A stretch of 64,000 nt of DNA from Gnomoniopsis sp. IMI 355080 (taxonomy: Eukaryota > Ascomycota > Sordariomycetes > Diaporthales > Gnomoniaceae): the NCBI GenBank assembly GCA_027946555.1, contig JAPEVC010000075.1, positions 62,001 to 126,000 of the forward strand. Reading direction: 5' to 3'. This document shows, piece after piece, positions 34,491 to 47,700 of this stretch. The translations under genes and the position numbers were made by a program. Within the stretch, counting starts at the first letter, position 1; every line of letters begins with the position of its first letter. Under the pieces are notes generated by a model that was not told where the DNA came from, did no database searches, and saw nothing but the letters and a program-made list of their open reading frames with translations.

Positions 34491-37400
34491 ATGGAGACGA
34501 GCGTCAACGATTCTGGTGGACCGTCGAGCGTCGACCTTCCATCAGTATCAGAATCAGCCCAAGTTATCACGCCCTCTGATAGACAAGAAAGCGAGCGTCT
34601 TACCCAACAAACTCTGAGCGGTCAATTGGCCCAGGATAATTATGATTCTATGGAACACTCTTCCTTCAGTAGGTACTTATGATGTCCGGCAAGCCTATGA
34701 GGGGAAACTAGTGAGAGGGTAGCGAGATTAATGGAATTTATTGACAGAGAGAGAGGGGAACCCTTTGATGGATGTTGACGACAAGTATTGTCATACTTGG
34801 CCTGGGAATCCGAAAGAGGAAGGTTTCAGCCATCACGCCTCTTTTGGTGACGGCGGTACCACAGCAACCGTCTCCCGTTTTGGCGATATAATGCAAGTCA
34901 GCAAATTCCTTAATCACGGAAAGAGCGGAATCTTTTCAATGGACCAAAAATCAACGGCGGAGCCTTACTTCATTGTGCAGCGAGCACGAGACCTTGACAA
35001 GCTTTCCAAGGATGTTTTTGCGGAATACTCATATAACTTGGCAATGACCGCTTGGCCTACTGAGCCTCCGGACGTGATCAAATGGGTCAATGGGAGATGG
35101 CCTCGATTTGAGTGGAGTTCCCCGGAGATGAATGTCGTCTTCCAGTACTACGTGAACGATGGAGTTGTGCTTCAACAGCTTTTATTTCAAAACCTGTGTG
35201 AAGAGAAGTTAGCCCTCGAACTATACGTGGAAGGAGATATGGAGATTCACGACCTGGATATTTTGTCTTACTGCGATACCCCGTACAGACTTGGAGGTTA
35301 CCTAGCGCCTGTCGACCCAGCCCCGGAGTACGGCTTCATACGTCTAAAACGTTTCCCCACCGAACAGCAGCATGAGCCTCAAATCGCGGCGTCTATTGAC
35401 ATATTTGTCGATGGAGAGAGACAGAAATTCACTGGAGAATCTAAGGTCCCTTTGACCTCCCTGAAACAGGGGGAAATCAGGGAGATTATTGCCGTTTATA
35501 GGTTAAGTGTGGCCCCGAGCAACGTTGAGGAGAATAACTGGAAGGAATCGATGATGGCTTCCACAGAGGCTGCCATTTGCAATTTTTTCTCAGAATTCCA
35601 AAAATTAGATCAGCAGGATGGAAGCGTTAAACTGTCCTCTCAAGACCCGTCATCTACTTCACAAACAACCCAACCAAGACCGCAGACGGGCATCCACTCG
35701 ACTCATAGAGAGAATGTTGTTGCGGACACCAGGCAACACACAGACCCGCAAACAAATATTACACAGCCTCCTCATGATACTTTAGCCCCGATGATGCAGA
35801 AGATTCGATATTTGACGGCGCGACATCTCGAGCATATCCTGTCAGTCTGTGCTATTCCACTAACACTCACCGGTCCGAATGGGGACACGGCTGTGGCTTT
35901 GACCTGCGGTGACTTGTCAGGCCATCGAATTTGCACATCAGCTAGTTTGTAAGCAAACTCTAATTAAGTGCCTGGGTTGTCCACGGATGTATGTTGGTAC
36001 TAATTGGTGCCTCCAGCTTCGCCTTTCAATTCCTGATCGATATTGAGCGCCAACAAAGACAAATTCACCAAGGCAAGGACAACGATTCTCCACGTCTGGA
36101 AGATTCCATTCGAGAAAGAATCCAAGAGACCTGCGAAGGACACATGGAATGGCTCGCGCTAGTCTGGGAGAAGTCAAAGCCCAAGCCATTCACCCCAGGC
36201 TGCTTCACTGCGAATTACTGGGTAACCGGTGAAAAGATGTCTCTGGAAAGCGATACCTGGCAGCCATCCGATTCTGTCACGGACACCGCTTTCCAGGTCT
36301 TGAAGATGACAGAGTTTGTCAAAACGTACCCAGATGCCAAGCCGACGGAGTTCGTGAAATCTCTCTTGACCCAAGTCTTTATAGCCTGGCTATACGATCT
36401 TGACAGGCTAGATTACCGGAATCAATTTGTCTGGCCCCGACCGAAACGAGACGGCGTTGAATCCTATCGACTTGAGGACCACTTCTGGGTCTGGAGGGCT
36501 CTGCTAGCTATGGAAGAGCTGGACATGTGGTCAGACATACCACTACCCAAAAGTTCGACCCGTCATTCCGACTCCTGGTACAATAATACCGAAGCAGGAA
36601 AACTGCAGCAGACACGAATGGAGGCTTTCAAACAACGGATAGGCTGGTACAGCGAGTGTGAATTTGATGGACTCTACAACGAGTTTTATATGATCACGAG
36701 ACGAATCAATCCCACTCAGGTTCAACGGAGCGTATTGCAGCGCTTTGCGACTGTAAACGATGTTGCTGGTGTTGTAAGTCATGAGCATGATGTTGCTTCA
36801 ATCCTCACCTTTCCCTATGGCTAACATTCCCTTGGGTTGGTAGAGAATGCTACCAGTTGAGCGATCATCGAGACACACTCGATTCCTTCTTCACGATCGC
36901 GACTCTGCTTTGTTCTATGACCCAGCTGCCAAGGTCTTCTTCCAAGATAGGTCTTCGCAATCGCTTTGGGAGGAGACGATCAAGGCTCAGCCTTATCACC
37001 CAGCCAACGAGAAATCCGGCTCCACATGGTTTACTGTCATGAGGTATGCCCTGAGTATCATGATGGGTGCGAAAGGGCAAAGCCTCAATAATAAGAAGGC
37101 GAGTGACGCCCTGTGGGATTCTTACAAAACCCTCTTGCACTTCTTCAATCATAACGGCTTCCTTGGCGAGCAGTTGAGTGAATTGGCGAGAGAGCCTGTT
37201 CTTTTTGACGAAGAAAACGACCGAGACTCGTACTTCCATGCAAGTTTCGAGGTAATTTACGTGCTTTTCACGCACGCTAAATTTCTCAAGGCGAAGCCTG
37301 ACAAGAACAAGGACAGAAAAAAGTTGAAGAGATATGTCAGGCGAATTGAAGATCAGATGTCGGAGTTGCTTCTACAAGTCGAACATCTTCCCACCGCGCT

Positions 37401-39763
37401 TCATGTTCGAACGCATCTCGATGAAACTGGAAATCGTCAGCACAGATTGATCACAAGACCAATGATGGAAAGATTACCATTCAACAACCACGTGGTATCG
37501 AGTAGAGTGCATCCGATCGAGGAAGAATGGGTATACAACTACCCCGAGTTCCTATCAGCTCCAGAAATCGAGCCCACTCTGGAGTTGCCCTCCAGCCAAT
37601 CCACGGACAAAGTTGACAATGCATGCTGCGAAAACCAGAGTGCTTTCATCGCCGATGCCAAGAAGCAGAAGCAATACGGAGAGCTACGTACACGAAAAAT
37701 TCAATCGACTGATTACCCACGGTTCGAGGAGTTCAAAGGTCAAGCCTTGTCGGAAAAGCTCAGTAAGGCTCGGAGAGCAAGAGACGCCAAAAAACGATTT
37801 ATATGGCTGTCCGATCCCAATAAAGCAACAAGGCAGGTGTACTCGATGGCCAGCGCTTCTGAGGTGGAAAAGCAAGCTGTCACACTCTTCTTTGACCACC
37901 ATTTTCAACACGCAAAAGACATACAAGATGAAACAAGCTTGGCTTTAAATGTGTGGAATTCAGAGGTCCACATTAGCTTCCTCTGCCTTATGGACAAGGC
38001 CGCCGAAGACGAATCGAAAGACGATCGTGAATCGGTGACTTTTTTGGCACCTGCCCAATTCCCGGCTACACCCACTAAGGTGCTACGCCGCAATTCCATG
38101 AGTTACCGCTTCCACGGTGATATATTCGACCGGTACTGGACTTGTCACGTCGTGGACTCTTCAGAAATCCCGCAAATCAAGTATGACTCAGGCTTGGAAG
38201 CATTGCTTTCAGCAGAGATTGACGAATCCGTCTTTACTGACCTTCAAAAGGCACTTTGGCAGAGGACGGTCCTGGAATTAGTTCTGCTTATGCGAATACT
38301 GGAAAATGTCTTCCAGAATATTCTGTCGATCACCGACGCTTTGAGAGAGTCTTTGTCTAAGAACGCATCACCTGCACAGCAAGGCGAGCCGAAGTCACAG
38401 CTGGACGCTTCAGCTTTACAAGATCAGTGCGTCGATACACTTGATGAGTTAGAACGTGATCTCACTTCGACGTTGGAGACGCTCCAAAAGTGGGACGACA
38501 GAAGGAAGAGCCATGGTGAAGAGAAGCCTAGGTGGACGCTGAAAGACGAGGACAAATATCGCAAAACCATTCGGGGAGTGCAGACCGCATTGGACAAAAA
38601 AAGAAGCGAGATTCAAAAACAGAGAGAGGATGCAAGAGAACTTCAAAGACGCTTCAAGAGGGAGTCGGAACAGCGCAGGAAAGATTTTGTCGACACACAG
38701 AAAACCAACAAGGCAGCTAAGGAGAAGGAGCGTGCCCAGCACGAAGCTGAAATCGAGAGGAAACGGGCCGCCCGCGACGCCAATTCAGAGAGAAACATCC
38801 GCTGGTTTACGTAAGTATCTGATTTCGGTAGTAGATATATACCATCCTTTCTGCGTTATGAGTGCCGAGACATGACTGTGTCTGAAGTCTAAAGTCTTAT
38901 GCTCGTGGCAAACGATTTGGAAGTCATATCCCCTCCTCTCTAAAACAACCACTGACACCCAAATTCACAGATACGTGACCATTGTATTTGCGCCCTTGGG
39001 ATTCGCCGAAGGCTTTTTCAGCATGGGAGGAGCTCCGTCTTATGAGCTGATTGGGTCATTGGCGACGTTCTCTTTCGCGGCTCTTGCGGTCACCGTGATC
39101 TTGCTCCTTGCTGGCATCACAACCTTCTCAGTATTAGAAGGAAGACAGAGCGCCATTATATCTGAAGGAAAGGAACCCGATCAAGGTCTCTGGGGTCTGT
39201 TGGCTAGTACCATTTTGGAATTGGTCGCTCGTGTGGTGCTGTATCTGATGGACATTTGGAAAAACCGCTCCTGTGCGAAAGCCATTCCTGCTTTCATCTT
39301 TGCCTTTATCGTGGGAATACCCGTTCTTTTCCCCCTCTTCGCCATTACATGGCTGATCAAACTCCTCACGGTCACCATCAGCGACATTTACGAACTTATC
39401 AGTGAGTACTGGATGACATTATCTCCACCTGAATATGCGCCTCAGAGACTCTGAGACCTTGTGCACACTGAACAGATCTCAAGCTGACTAAATATCTGAA
39501 TCGAAGAGATCGACCTTTACGCCCATTCTGAGAAGCTTTCCAAGAAACAAGATGCAGAACGTGGTGGAGGAACTGACGCAATCCAGCGTCGCCAGCCCCA
39601 CTGCCCTGAGCCTCCGCGGTTGCTGCTAAAATACCTACCTCGTAGGAACCAGACACCCACGAATGATAGTCTACAGCAAACAACAGAACTCACCCAAGAT
39701 AATCAGCCAGAAAATTTAGAGCGCGCCGGTCAAGACTTGCAGAACGGCCCAAAAATGGGCTAG
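34491..39763 (+). CDS. Large protein with coiled coil and CorA-like membrane domain
   Basis: Six exons: join(34491..34668, 34748..35948, 36017..36773, 36844..38810, 38971..39401, 39507..39763), 1596 residues. All five introns are GT-AG and keep phase. The long N-terminal part (about 1-1200) is soluble and matches no family I can name; it includes a Ser/Thr/Gln-rich linker near 370-420. A charged, Lys/Arg/Glu-rich coiled coil covers roughly 1270-1360. Next comes YVTIVFAPLGFAEGFFSMGG near 1368-1387, which resembles the end of the stalk helix, first TM and loop of CorA-type Mg2+ channels, with the usual GMN changed to SMG. A second TM and at least one further hydrophobic segment follow, then a polar tail. 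A CorA-like fold at the C-terminus is inference from this pattern; ion transport is doubtful given the altered loop. Similar architectures are frequent, and unexplained, in accessory regions of fungal genomes. Confidence 0.7.
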
Positions 39764-40432
39764 TTAGCAATGATTTAATGTGAATGGGCGTTATTCTGTG
39801 CACGACTGTTTCTGGTGGGGTCACACTCCAGTCTCTTATGGCAGACTGGCGTTTGGCTCTAGATGATCTACTTTGTATATCTATAGTTCTTGGATGGCTG
39901 GGAGGAGGCTGGAGGAAGCTTTACAGCCGTGTGGGGATTCAACAGATCGGACCAACTTGATACCACAAGAAATTCAGGCCCATAATTCAGGCGCCAATCG
40001 CTGTGGCCAGCGCTCTCATCAATTAAAAAATCCTTTCACTCGCAAGTTACCAACCTTTCAGTTGATGTAAGAACGCCGCAACCCGTCCTCAAAGACCTTG
40101 GCTCCAAGACGAGGCCCTCACACCGGAGAAGTACTCCCATGCGTCCGGGGTTGGGCATCTACACAACTTGAAAACCATGCCTCCATGGACACCAAATTCG
40201 AAGAATCTACACTTGAATTTGCTAAATGTCACGGTCGCTATCTGTTCTATCACACAACATGCCCGAGGTGATCTGGGACACTGAAGAAATCACGCGTGAG
40301 ACATGTCAGCACTGCCCACCACTTTGGATACTATCTACGTAAGCAAATAACACATCAGATCCTTCGGTCAAGACATGCCACACCATGCCACACCGTGCAA
40401 TGGCGTACCTCGGGATCCGCCCCACCACTTTT
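39764..40432. terminator. Convergent 3' region, no gene
   Basis: About 670 bases between the converging ends of the CorA-like gene and the DHA1 transporter gene. Only short ORFs without features are present. A direct repeat of CATGCCACACC is visible near 40374-40390. Confidence 0.4.
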
Positions 40433-42206
40433 TTAAGCAGCCTTGCTTCTCTTTGCTCTCCAAGCTTTACCATGGCGGCGCAAGACCATTACTCCGATTA
40501 AACAAATACCTCCATCTAGCAGTGCCACCATCGTAAAAAACCACCCGTGACCTATCGCGTTCACCAAAGGGTCGAGTGCAGCAACAACGGCAGCCGACAG
40601 ACCACATCTGGTGATGTTATTGCTGGCAGCTATCGTTCCAGGCTTTTCAGGAAAAATATCGACCAGTAGAGCGCTGTAGACCTGGAGTAGCAGGGTACAT
40701 TTCGCCCCCAGATAGAACTGAAATATAAGTGGCACAGCTGGATGGACTGTAAATTGAACCATCCATCCGAAACCTATCATGACGAGCATAGAGAAGGTCA
40801 ATATGGCTAACGAAAACCTACTTCGAGCTTGCTCGATGGGGAAGTCGGCTTGTTCGTAAGCGTCGCTCCACTCATTCTTCGTTGCGACGTGCTTATAATT
40901 CTGGTCCATCATCTTGCCTGCAATGAGGCCACCAGTTATCACGCCAAATGCACCTGGCAGATAGCACAGTCCCACATATACATCCTGAAATCCATAACCT
41001 CCATGGCCCTGGCCATATATAATGGGGATTGAGGTTTGTATAAGGTACCAAACAGCATACGGGCTAGCAGCTAGCCAAAGGGAGATAAATGTGTCCCAGT
41101 AGAAGATCAGGCGGAGTGGCATAAAAGGATTCGGTACGACAAGTCTGCCCTTTCCAGTGGGCACTTCATCTGCTCTATTGATGCTGTCAGGTAACGTGTC
41201 ACCTTGAAGCTCACTGTCGGTTGGAGTTGCGCGCTCATTGGCTGCCGCACGAGACAACGTCTGTGCCTTCTCGGCATCCAGCTTTTGGTCAGACAACGTG
41301 CTCCGGCGATAGTCAACCATGATGCTCCACCATGTCTTCCATATGCTTTGTGCTCGTACGGAGCCGTTACCAACAATTGTTCTTCTCGTTTCCGGAAGCG
41401 TCCAAGCTATCAGTAGAGACGAAACAGCTCTATATAGCTTCCCGGTCAGTCAAAATACTATGGATTCGGAAAGTTTCGAAGGGTGAACTATGCCATCCGG
41501 AACTCTACAACTTTGCCACATACCCGAATATCACCAAGGTCCAGAAGCACCAGGCTGGCTGCGATGCTGTTACTACAGCACCACCAATGATAGGGCCTAT
41601 GCAAGGACCGATATTACCACTTGCAAGAAGCGGCCCCAACATGCTCCCACGCTCAGCAGAGGTCACCAAGTCGGCAACCACAGCGTAAGATAGGCTCACA
41701 ACCGCGGAGCCGCCAGTGCTTTGAAGTGCACGGAGGAGTATTAGAGCAGGATAACTTCCTCTCGAGAAAGCCAAACCAAGACTGGCTCCAGTGTAAAGAC
41801 CAAAAGTAATCATGAGAACGGGTCTGCGGCCGAAGGCATCGGATAGTGGACCCCAAAAGGCGGGTGTAATGCCTTGAAATACGACATAAAGAGTGATAGT
41901 CAGGTTAATGGCTTGTGTAGAGGTCTGATATTCTTCTGCGAGCAATGGGATGAGTGGAAAGTAGATGGTTGCTGTCAAAGAGGAGGCGAGGGTCAGAAAG
42001 CCTAGCAGGTACGTGATGTAGCGCTTCTGCCCTTTAGTGAAAACACTGTATGGGACAGTCGATGTGTCTGGAGATGATGGTAAGACGTGTTGGGATGGAG
42101 CTCTATCAACATAGGTTGGGCTGGACGTGAGGTCTGGATTGTCTTTTCGTTCCACGTTGATCGGAACCCCGCTGTTGTGGGGTTGAAAATCCCTCGACGG
42201 TGTCAT
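40433..42206 (-). CDS. MFS transporter, DHA1 (12-TM) family
   Basis: Exons complement(join(40433..41429, 41524..42206)), 559 residues. The 94-nt intron (donor GTATGT, acceptor TATAG) joins LVIFG to AVSSLLIAWTLPETRR, restoring the region after TM6 with its PETxR motif. Twelve hydrophobic segments are visible, with the motif-A loop WGPLSDAFGRRP after TM2 and GNIGPCIGPIIGG (motif C of drug:H+ antiporters) in TM5. The first 65 residues are hydrophilic and Ser/Pro-rich. The likely role is proton-driven export of drugs or small molecules at the plasma membrane; the substrate is unknown. There is no metabolic gene beside it, so it is not assigned to the upstream cluster. Confidence 0.88.
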
Positions 42207-42817
42207 TGACGCGGGCTGCCACTGTTATCAACCGCTTCTTTCCCGGACAAATGACAAATTTAGAGGAGATTTGACGACTTACTGTGGCGCTTGTATATGT
42301 TTAGATGTCTGATGTTGTGACTGCTGTGGCGGGTCGAACTTTGTGCACCGGGCAGCCGGTATACGTACCGTACCTGAAAATTGAATTTCGGCTATTTCGC
42401 AAAAGCACGCGGTTTTGTCGTCCCATTACAGGTACCTCCCTACCTAGGTACCTAGGTACCTAGGGTACGGTCGGCTATAGCCCTGTCACCTCAGCTGTGC
42501 CGCAGACTGGGCTCGGAGGCATCCGATACCACGCAAAGTTGGGGAGAGACTTGCCACCAATCAAGATGGAAATTGTGAAGTTGCTATCAAAAGGGCACGG
42601 CGCTTAATATCCTCTATACCTAAGATCGGCTACGTTACTTCTCACAAGCCGCGTAAAAGCCAAGGAACTGAGATACTATCTAAAAAAAAATCATATAATC
42701 CTGAAAACGGTTTGTCTTTCATTGTTAAGTTCGTAGGGAAGGAATCTGCAAGTGATTTTGACGACTTGAGTGCGAGGCAGCGTCAATACTCACTTTGATT
42801 TCAAGTACGAATAGAAT
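42207..42817. promoter_or_regulatory. Promoter region of DHA1 transporter, with palindrome tandem
   Basis: About 600 bases between two minus-strand genes. It holds the transporter promoter and the 3' end of the kinase gene. Overlapping ACCTAGGT palindromes form a short tandem at 42441-42465. Confidence 0.4.
42441..42465. repeat. Tandem ACCTAGGT palindromes
   Basis: TACCTAGG repeats about three times with 8-base spacing. It is the densest copy of a palindrome recurring across intergenic parts of the window. Confidence 0.7.
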
Positions 42818-44147
42818 CTATCCGGTTTCCTCTTTCTTCGCGGGTACCTCACGGCCTTTATGATACCCTTCAAGACCGTCTGGATACTTCTGTACAAGAT
42901 ATTTCATATTGTTCGTAGCTCTGCACAATGTAAGCGAGGGTTGTTGATAAGGGGGGAGTGGGCAAGTAGACGGGATCTTACACTTTACGAAATCGAAGAT
43001 TTCCCGGATACAGCGCTGACGACATGATGTCAAATCGCCTATTGAACGTCAGATTCAGGTTCTAGACTGCCACCGCCGTCAATTCCTATACTTACACGCT
43101 GTATAGAATTCCGCGATCGTTGAAGTCCTCCGCTGGCTCTGTGGCTTCATAATGGTTTAAATATGCTTTGACGTATCTGTCCGTCATGCGATGGCGAGGG
43201 ATGAACCACGGTGCTAAATCATCTGGGAGCAAAATAGATCAGAGTCTGTCGACCGTACAGGCTGGCAATACAGGTGCAGGCCAGTGAAGGTCGAGTGTTG
43301 CTCACACTCGTTATGGGCATAGGTTGGCACAGCATCAAACACCTTTGGCTCGCCTGTAGCTGCATCGATCGACGCATTTCCATCCCATAAGTCACCGTGG
43401 CAAAGTGTAGGCTGTAACGTCCTCCCATCAGTCTCAAGTGGTCTTAGCAGCCGTGGGATGACTTTCGAAAAGAGACTGCGGCGAAGCGATTGCATATCTG
43501 GATCGGCCCCTTGAGTCGCCTCTTCAGCATCAAAACAGGATTCCAGGCATTTTGTGAAGCACTCCTCCCAAGTCTTGCTAAGCGGGTAGGGCACGGGCAT
43601 TCGACCGCCATGGGACGTAATATGGAATCCAAACAGCCCTGTAGGTGACTTGCTTTCCGGCCTCTTGTGCATCTTCGCCAATAGTGCTGGTAAGTCAGAT
43701 ACATCTGGAATGTCTCCAGATAGCTCGACGAATCGACAGACGAAAAAATACACATTCTCTTCAGATTCGTAAGTTCCCCAGGCCATGGGCTCCGGTACGA
43801 GTTCAGGCCACGCTGCATATAGAGTTTTCATAGCCTCGTACTCGGCGGAGACCATGGCTTGACCGTGCTCCATTTGATGCACCTTGCATGGGAGGATTGT
43901 CAGATGGCACTGCAAATTGTCAAAAAGAATCTTCAGGACATACCTTGATAAAGAACGGCGTTTCATTGCCTTGCTCATCTAGTGCTTCGATCTTTGCGGT
44001 GCGGGCCCAGTATGACGCTCCACTAGGGGCAATGCCCTCGAAATATGTGCCGGTTGGAAGGGCCTTTTTCACGCCCTCGTCAATGTATTGAATCAAGTGT
44101 GCTGGTACCGGAATCTCCTCCTTCCAGACATACTCTTCTTCTGCCAT
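42818..44147 (-). CDS. Fructosamine/ketosamine 3-kinase-like protein
   Basis: Exons complement(join(42818..42920, 42982..43038, 43096..43222, 43306..43882, 43944..44147)), 355 residues; the four introns are 57-83 nt and every phase closes. The fold is that of aminoglycoside-phosphotransferase/fructosamine kinases. ATP-site residues are near FFIKVHQMEHGQAMVSAEYEAM, and the catalytic loop is CHGDLWDGN near residue 222 with Asp as base. The metal-binding Asp is in VFDAVPTYAHNEYDLAPW, and the C-terminal LYPGNLRFRK segment is typical of this family. Known members phosphorylate fructosamine- or ribulosamine-modified lysines so that the sugar detaches. Some fungal homologues are of unproven substrate, so the label is kept generic. 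Start: the MAEEEYVWKEE ATG at 44147; the frame runs further upstream only from a GTG. Confidence 0.87.
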
Positions 44148-44797
44148 GATGGGACTTGAGACCTTGCCGGATGAGTACCTTGACACGAAAGTCCAGCTTC
44201 AGGAACGGAGTCTGCTCTTCGCTGATTATTGACGTTTCCTGGTGGGTATGAGAATATGTAGAAATGAGGATAATGCACGCCCGCGTGGATGAAATTGCTG
44301 AGTTCACCCAGGATCAAAGCACTTTATCGATCGTCTTGCGTGACAGCCAACCTAAGGAGGTGATAACCCCGCACTTACAGTGACCCCAGGAAGATTATCG
44401 GTGAAGAGAACTGATAAATCCGAGCGCTTGCCTCGTAAGTGCTCCAGGCAGATGTTGGTGGTCAGCTTGGCCCAGCCACGGCCTGCTTTATCGGCCAGGG
44501 TATAATGTTCTCGGCTAATCAGCTGGGAACAGACGACCAACCCGGCACTCGTTTCGTCGGGACCCAACTGGACACCGTCCGCCTGGGTTGGTAACCAACA
44601 GCTTTCTTCCTTGTTGGCTATTCAGACCACGAATCTGCTAGAGCCGCACTGTCTTTGCCTAGGCACAGTACCTATCAAATCCTCTGGATTGATTGTTACC
44701 CACCTTCGTGTTGGCTGTGCACTATCACTCATCCCACTTCGCGGGCTTCGCGGCCTTTCCTAGGGCTTACTACAGCGCGAGGTTGCTGGAAGAATAC
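44148..44797. promoter_or_regulatory. Divergent region between kinase-like and NLR genes
   Basis: About 650 bases between divergent starts, presumably carrying both promoters. A minus-strand ORF at 44352-44567 has protein-like composition and a GTAAGT at its end, but I cannot attach it to any gene. Confidence 0.4.
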
Positions 44798-47700
44798 ATG
44801 GAAACTCAACGAGACCTCGGCCGTGTAAACACGACTTCGTCAGCTAAATCTTTCCTGGCCCGCACCCTCACACGACACAGCACAAATTTTCCCGAAGGAT
44901 CCGCAGGGTCAAAGGGGCCTCTGGGCATAACGACCCTCTATGATCCCGGACCAGACCAACCCACGGTAGCCGATATCGTCTTCGTACATGGACTCAATGG
45001 CGGCAGTCAGAGCACATGGAGCAAAGGGAACAACCCATCACTCTTCTGGCCTCAAGAATGGCTTCCCCTTGATGATGGCTTCCGTGATGCGAGGATACAT
45101 ACCTTTGGATACTCATCCGGTATTAGCAACTCGTCGATTCTGAACGTTCATGATTTCGCACGGTCCTTGCTCGGCGCAATAAAAGACTCTCCCTTGATGA
45201 ATCGGGGCGTGCCAGTAAGTACTCGAGGAGGATGGACCATTTCGACTATGAATCTAAATTGACGTGTCGCAACACAGCCGCGCTTGATCTTTGTTGCACA
45301 TAGCATGGGTGGACTGGTAGTGAAGAAGGCGTACATCCTTGGCCACCAAGAGCCAGAGTTTCAGCCAGTTGTCGATCGCGTGTCCTCCATTGTCTTTCTC
45401 GGGACACCTCATCAGGGGGCCGCTATTGCCCAGACACTGGCGCGTTTGGTTGCACTGATGGGTGCCCGGCCGTTCGTCGATGATCTATTGCCGCAGTCAC
45501 CATTGTTGCAGTCTATCAACGAAGATTTTCCTCGGTCAGCGGGAAAACTTCAGCTCATGTCCTTCTATGAGACAAGGCCCATGAACGTAGGGGGGGTAAA
45601 AGCCATGATTGTGGACAAAACCAGCGCTGTTATGAACAGTCCAAACGAAAGACGAACGCTGCTGGATGCAGACCACCGAAACGTTGCAATGTTCTCCTCG
45701 CCCAACGACCCGACTTTCGTAACTGTCCGAAACGCATTGGCTACAATCGTATCGTCGCATAGGGATGAGTCCAAGGCACGGAAGCAGCAAGTTGAAAGAC
45801 AAGATCAAATATCTCTGGGCAAGTTTCTCGGTGTAGTCAGTGCACCTGAGGATGATATCATGACGCAGGATTCTTTGCGACTTCCTGGATCTTGTGCGTG
45901 GTTGCCAGGGAAAGATTGGTATCAGTCTTGGAAAGAAGCTCTGGACTCCAATCTCGTATGGCTCCGCGGTCGCCCAGGTGCTGGCAAGAGTGTACTGGCA
46001 GGCCATGCCGTAAACGACGCTCGTGAGGATGGGAAAGATTGCTGCTTTTATTTCTTTCAGGGATCCGACAAGACGAAGTCCAGCCCCAACATGTTCCTTC
46101 GCTCTATGGCATGGCAGATGGCCATGCTCCACCCCGAAATGCTCTCGCAAATCCGGGAGATCTCAGCTGGGGGCAGTCAAGACCCAATCGATCGAGTCGA
46201 TTGCAACGCAATCTGGAGAAAAGTTTACCTGTCAGGTATACTGAAAGTCAGGCTTAACCGTCCTCAAATTTGGGTAGTCGACGCAATGGATGAGTGCACG
46301 AATAGTGTGGAAGTGATGGGGTTCTTGGCGCGCATGCAGGAGCAATGGCCGCTTTCCATTCTCATCACGTCTCGCGACCCAGTGGAGGCTCATATTGGCA
46401 AGATTAACCATCGAATCGAGGTCAACAGCCAGACTATATCGGAGCAAGACAGCATGAACGATATAAAGCTTCTGCTAATGTCGAATTTGAGCCTTCTGCC
46501 CTGTCCTGCTTCGGAGAAATGGCCGACCCCGGCATCCATGGCATCGCAAATTATCAAGAATTCTGAAGGCTGTTTCCTGTGGGCCTCACTCATATGCTCG
46601 GAATTACACGAAGTCACAAGTGAAAGAGAAATCGAAGAAGTCTTACAAAGCATTCCATCCGATATGGATTCCTTGTACTCGAGAATTCTCCACGACATGG
46701 CGAATGCACGATTTGGCAAGGACCTCGCAAAAGCCTTTATTACATGGACAACATATGCATTTCGACCTCTATCAGTTTTCGAGATTCAAGAGCCAATCGA
46801 GCTAGACATCAATGACAGGATCGACGACGTTGAGCGTGCGATTTCGAAATGTTGTGGCAATATTATCTTCACAGACACCCAAAACAAAGTCCGCCTCGTT
46901 CATTCGACAGCTCGAGAGTTCCTATCAAGGGGGAATGTTGCTTCCGACTTCATAGTTTCAAAGGCAGATGGCCATCGCCGTTTAGCCAAAGTCTGCCTAG
47001 AATTTCTGATCAAGAGTAGCAGAAGTGCATCCAAACCGGGAAGATTGGGGTCGGATCCAGAAATCAGAACTTTGCAAAGCTTGTCTGGTGAAGCCCCTCG
47101 TCCAGTACGATTAGGCTCAGAGCCTGAAGTCAAACATATTCAACGAAATCCCACGTCGCAGCCAAGACCATTTGACGAGCATCCTTTCACCGACTACGCA
47201 TGTAAATACGTCTTCCAGCACATCAACATAGTGTCTTCCACCGACGAAGCAATTCTCGAGCTCTTGGCGAAGTTTATGAGCAGTAATAGTGTGTTGCGTT
47301 GGATCGAATTCATCGCTACACACGGTGACCTCAATACGGTTTATCAGGCTGGAAAAACAATTACTGGGATATTGAGTCGACGCGCAAGGCATTCACCGCC
47401 ATTGGGACTTGCCAAGGGGAAGCAAAGGCTGAAGGTACTTGAAAGATGGGGGAGTGATCTTGTACACATTGTCACCAAGTTTTCCAGCCGGCTCCGAGCA
47501 AATCCTCAGAGCATTCATCACCTTATCCCGCCCTTTTGCCCACCAGACTCCGCCATTCGCCAACAATTTTCAAATCCATACCGTGGACTCAATGTACTGG
47601 GATTGTCGAAGAGAGGCTGGGATGAGTGCTTAACGACGATAACGTACGCCCAGGGAATGAGACCCAACGTCGTTGCAGCAGGACTTGAAAGATTTGCAGT

